Below are positions 7,066 through 9,459 of a DNA stretch of 9,459 nucleotides, piece by piece (the stretch's first letter is position 1; every line of letters begins with the position of its first letter). Below the pieces are notes generated by a model. It worked only from the letters and a program-made list of their open reading frames with translations, ran no database searches and was not told the origin of the DNA. A program made the translations under genes and the position numbers. The stretch is from contig CANIMM010000104.1 of the NCBI GenBank assembly GCA_947468255.1, positions 1-9,459 of the forward strand, given 5' to 3'. This stretch comes from Chitinophagaceae bacterium. GTDB lineage: Bacteria > Bacteroidota > Bacteroidia > Chitinophagales > Chitinophagaceae.

Positions 7066-7806
7066 ATGATAAGCAAAACTTATACCAAATATATCCAAAG
7101 TTTACACCAAAAGAAATTCAGGGATCTAGAAAATGCATTTATTGCCGAAGGTAGTAAAGTAGTGATGGACTTGCTCACTTCACCTAAAATTGTTTGTGAA
7201 AGGCTTTTGGCAACTCAGCAATGGTTAATTGAAAATGAGCAGCAAATTAGGAAGGATTCCCATATCCCCATGGAGGCGATTGATGCATATGAATTGGACA
7301 AAATTTCCGCCCTCAGTACCCCTAATCAGGTATTGGGGGTGTTTAAAAAATTGAAAGCCGGTTCCATTGACCCGGTGGGTAAAGTAACGCTGGTATTGGA
7401 TTCCATTCAAGACCCCGGCAATCTGGGAACCATCATACGCATAGCCGACTGGTTTGGGGTGTCGGCAATCATTTGTTCCGACAACTGCGTAGATCGGTAT
7501 AATCCTAAAGTGGTTCAAAGCACCATGGGGAGTTTGGGGAGGGTTGAATTAATGTATACCCATCTGGCTGACTGGCTGATAAAATACCCTGCAATCCCTA
7601 TTTATGTTACTGCCTTGAATGGTACAGGTATTGAAAGTATAAAGGGATTAAAGGAAGGGATTATAGTAATCGGAAATGAATCGAAGGGGGTAAGTGATGA
7701 AATCTTAGATCTGGCCAATGAAAAAATCACCATTCCTAAAATTGGGGGTGCCGAATCACTGAATGCGGCTGTTGCAACAGGAATTATTTTATCCCATATA
7801 ATTTGA
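7066..7806 (+). CDS. TrmH/SpoU-family RNA 2'-O-methyltransferase
   Basis: This 246-residue protein is a SPOUT methyltransferase that uses S-adenosylmethionine to methylate a ribose 2'-OH in tRNA or rRNA. The N-terminal part (about 1-100) fits the small L30e-like substrate-binding domain, with EGSKVVMDLL at 28-37 as its typical signature. The catalytic knot domain shows all three motifs: DSIQDPGNLGTIIRIADWFG (112-131; Asn119 and Arg125), VIGNESKGVSDEI (201-213; Glu205) and IPKIGGAESLNAAVATGI (223-240). The length is usual for the family. The exact target (a 23S rRNA Gm site as in RlmB, or a tRNA position) cannot be read from sequence, so no gene symbol is given. It is divergent from tamL and convergent with the permease gene. 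The leader is short and AT-rich, with no clear promoter boxes. Confidence 0.95.
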   Translation: MISKTYTKYIQSLHQKKFRDLENAFIAEGSKVVMDLLTSPKIVCERLLATQQWLIENEQQIRKDSHIPMEAIDAYELDKISALSTPNQVLGVFKKLKAGSIDPVGKVTLVLDSIQDPGNLGTIIRIADWFGVSAIICSDNCVDRYNPKVVQSTMGSLGRVELMYTHLADWLIKYPAIPIYVTALNGTGIESIKGLKEGIIVIGNESKGVSDEILDLANEKITIPKIGGAESLNAAVATGIILSHII

Positions 7807-7870
7807 TTAGAAAGGATTTGACGATTTATTTCATCCGCATTGAATCAAGCGATAATGACCAAAGCCATGG

Positions 7871-9100
7871 TTAACGAAATTGGATCGCCTTAATCGGTTG
7901 AATTTTTTTGACCAACATGGTTGGTATGAGCAATGTTGCAAAGCAGGTAACCAAGGTAACCAAGTCTACCAGTACTACTTGCCACCAAATTACCTGCGCA
8001 TGCGCTGCCCGCATATAATAGGCTTCCTCATCTAATTTAATCAATCCGGTTTTTTCCTGCAACCAACAAATGGCGAGCCCTAAAATTGTACCCAAAACAA
8101 TCCCCGAAAATGTGATGAGCGTTGTATTGTACAAGAAGATTTTTTGAATGTCCCAGTCACTGGCGCCAATGGCTTTTAATATTCCGGTCATTTTAGTTCT
8201 TTCCAATACAATGATAAGTAGGCAGGTGATTAAATTTACAATGGCCACTATCATCATAATACCAATCAATATCAGCTTGATATCATTTTGTAGACCTAAC
8301 CAGTCAAATATATTGGGATAAATTGCTTGAATGGTTTTACTGTTCCATCCCTGGGGGGTTTCATTTTGTATGATTCTAGCAACAGAATCTGTTTGGGTGT
8401 AATCCTTTAAAAAGATTTCGTATCCTCCAATTTGATCCACTTTCCAGTCGTTCATTCGCCTGATTAAATTGATATCGCAAATGCCAAATTGTTTGTCATA
8501 TTCATCAATGGATGTTTTAAAAATACCCGCAATTTTTAATTTTCTTGGCCGCCGGGTGCCATCCTGCTGTATAAAAAAGGAGAGGAGGGTGTCATTGAGT
8601 TTTACATTTAGCTGGTTGGCAGTATAGGTCGAAATATTAATTTCTTTGCTGTATCCGCTGTCTGCAAAGGAAACCCATTTGCCCTGTTGTAAAAAAGGGT
8701 CGAGTCTAGAATAGTCAAAACTACGGTCGATACCTTTTACTAAAATACTTTCAATATCTGTTCCAAAGGTCAGTAGAACTGATTTAGTGGCATAGCGTTC
8801 AATTGATTTCACCTGTGGTAAAAGGTGAATAAGTCTTTCTACGGTATCATTTTTGGAGATGGGGTATTCTTCGGCAATGCTCACTCTTTTTTCTATATCT
8901 TGCTGAACATGGATATGCCCCCAAAAACTAAATACTTTATCACTGATTACTTGCTGAAACCCGTTTACAAAACTAATCGTTACAATCATTACTGCCACGC
9001 TAACAGCAGTAGCCGCAATGGCTAGTCGGATGATAAAACGGGAAAAAGTATTTTGCCGGTTAAAGGCAATCCTTTTGGCAATAAAAGCGGATATATTCAA
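7871..9100 (-). CDS. FtsX/LolCE-type ABC transporter permease
   Basis: The 409-residue product has the MacB/FtsX/LolCE layout. A cytoplasmic N-terminus (FIAKRIAFNRQ) is followed by TM1 at about 24-46 and a large periplasmic domain at about 50-270. TM2 (274-298), TM3 (322-346) and TM4 (372-396) come next. Between TM2 and TM3 lies RTKMTGILKAIGASDWDIQK (301-320), the coupling-helix region that meets the ATPase. The C-terminus PIKAIQFR is also typical. LolC/LolE proteins extract lipoproteins from the inner membrane together with the LolD ATPase; that role is likely but not certain, as related permeases do other jobs. No ATPase gene is in the window. The start is a TTG: upstream the frame reaches a TGA (9124-9122) without ATG or GTG, and the next internal Met (38) lies inside TM1. 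The nearby ATG at 9107 is out of frame. Confidence 0.88.
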   Translation of the reverse strand: MNISAFIAKRIAFNRQNTFSRFIIRLAIAATAVSVAVMIVTISFVNGFQQVISDKVFSFWGHIHVQQDIEKRVSIAEEYPISKNDTVERLIHLLPQVKSIERYATKSVLLTFGTDIESILVKGIDRSFDYSRLDPFLQQGKWVSFADSGYSKEINISTYTANQLNVKLNDTLLSFFIQQDGTRRPRKLKIAGIFKTSIDEYDKQFGICDINLIRRMNDWKVDQIGGYEIFLKDYTQTDSVARIIQNETPQGWNSKTIQAIYPNIFDWLGLQNDIKLILIGIMMIVAIVNLITCLLIIVLERTKMTGILKAIGASDWDIQKIFLYNTTLITFSGIVLGTILGLAICWLQEKTGLIKLDEEAYYMRAAHAQVIWWQVVLVDLVTLVTCFATLLIPTMLVKKIQPIKAIQFR

Positions 9101-9115
9101 TCGGCATAAATTTAG

Positions 9116-9123
9116 TATCTTTC
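9116..9123 (+). promoter_or_regulatory. Possible -7 box for the T9SS plug gene
   Basis: TATCTTTC matches the Bacteroidota -7 consensus TAnnTTTG at all but the last position. Initiation would be near 9130, giving a leader of about 17 bases before the plug-protein ATG. No TTTG-like -33 box lies at the right distance. It shares its last base with the opposite-strand box, so the two could form one bidirectional element. Confidence 0.3.
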
Positions 9124-9130
9124 AAAAGTA
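9123..9130 (-). promoter_or_regulatory. Perfect -7 box for the ABC permease gene
   Basis: Read on the minus strand this is TACTTTTG, an exact match to the Bacteroidota -7 consensus TAnnTTTG. Transcription would begin near 9116, leaving a leader of about 15 bases before the TTG start at 9100, which supports that start. No TTG-type -33 box is visible 19-21 bases upstream, a region already inside the start of the divergent plug gene. Confidence 0.4.
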
Positions 9131-9146
9131 AATATTTTCATCGCTA

Positions 9147-9459
9147 ATGCATCTTTTTAAATCTTTCGGCTTTTCGGCACTATTATTATTTTCGGCATTC
9201 TCTCTGCGGGCCCAGCTAAATCCAGAGGGTGTTTTTAAGCCCAATATCAAGGCCGTACGCTTTCATAGTTATGGCGATCAACTGGCTTTGCCGGTTTATA
9301 AACTCAATAGTGGCGACCGTTTGGAGCTTCATTTTGATGATATGGATGCCAATGTTAAAAATTACTATTATACATATCAGTTATGCGATTATAATTGGAG
9401 TCCGGTGGTAATTAGCCCTTTTGATTATATCAAGGGGTTTACCCAGCAGCGCATTTCCA
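9147..9459 (+). CDS. Type IX secretion system plug protein (DUF5103), N-terminal part, cut by window edge
   Basis: The frame opens with ATG and stays open to the right edge, giving 104 residues of a protein I would expect to be about 400 or more long. It begins with a Sec signal peptide (MHLFKSFGFSALLLFSAFSL, then RAQ), probable cleavage after Ala22. The mature start has features I recognise from DUF5103: NIKAVRFHSYGDQLALPVY at 33-51, LNSGDRLELHFDDMDANVK at 53-71, then YYYTYQLCDYNWSPV and SPFDYIKGFTQQRIS at the visible end. In the Flavobacterium T9SS structure, a protein of this family occupies the periplasmic opening of the SprA translocon pore as a plug. It implies that the organism has a type IX secretion system for cargo with C-terminal sorting domains. 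The gene is divergent from the permease across 46 bases. Function is taken from the family; nothing beyond the N-terminus can be checked here. Confidence 0.88.
   Translation, partial: MHLFKSFGFSALLLFSAFSLRAQLNPEGVFKPNIKAVRFHSYGDQLALPVYKLNSGDRLELHFDDMDANVKNYYYTYQLCDYNWSPVVISPFDYIKGFTQQRIS

Noticed and set aside
1..9459. tRNA, rRNA, CRISPR array, insertion sequence or defence/toxin-antitoxin system
   Set aside because: No cloverleaf, regular spaced repeats, transposase motifs or terminal inverted repeats were found; every long frame is assigned to housekeeping or envelope families.

Overview
The window looks like chromosomal DNA from a member of the Bacteroidota, most likely a Chitinophagaceae-type organism. 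The evidence is an AT-leaning sequence with no Shine-Dalgarno-like sites before most starts, a DUF5103 plug protein of the type IX secretion system (a Bacteroidota-specific machine), a TamA-like outer-membrane lipoprotein (TamL), the short archaeal/eukaryote-like prolyl-tRNA synthetase and a TruB without a PUA domain. I see no mobile element, CRISPR array, tRNA, rRNA or sign of recent transfer. Family assignments come from reading the translated sequence, not from database searches.

Layout, left to right. (1) Minus strand, 1-1139 and 1218-1898: a FadL/OmpP1-like outer-membrane barrel cut by the left edge, preceded by a probable lipoprotein of unknown function with a long Asn/Ser/Gly-rich tail. 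The two are 78 bases apart on one strand and may be cotranscribed. (2) 1899-2175: a divergent control region with two inverted repeats on the proS side. (3) Plus strand, 2176-3654 and 3725-4513: proS and truB, two translation/RNA-modification genes. (4) Minus strand, 4597-7017: tamL, convergent with truB. (5) Plus strand, 7066-7806: a SpoU/TrmH-family RNA methyltransferase, divergent from tamL across 48 bases. (6) Minus strand, 7871-9100: an FtsX/LolCE-type ABC permease with a probable TTG start. (7) Plus strand, 9147 to the right edge: the first 104 residues of the T9SS plug protein, divergent from the permease across only 46 bases.

Functionally the window mixes RNA/translation housekeeping (ProRS, TruB, SpoU methyltransferase) with envelope biogenesis and transport (FadL-like barrel, lipoprotein, TamL, LolCE-like permease, T9SS plug). 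The strand alternates often, so most genes are probably single transcription units or pairs. Much of this is conserved core genome. The less explained parts are the tailed lipoprotein beside the barrel, the inverted repeats before proS, the unusual starts of truB and the permease, and a near-symmetrical promoter-like element between the permease and the plug gene. I do not see a convincing new multi-gene system.
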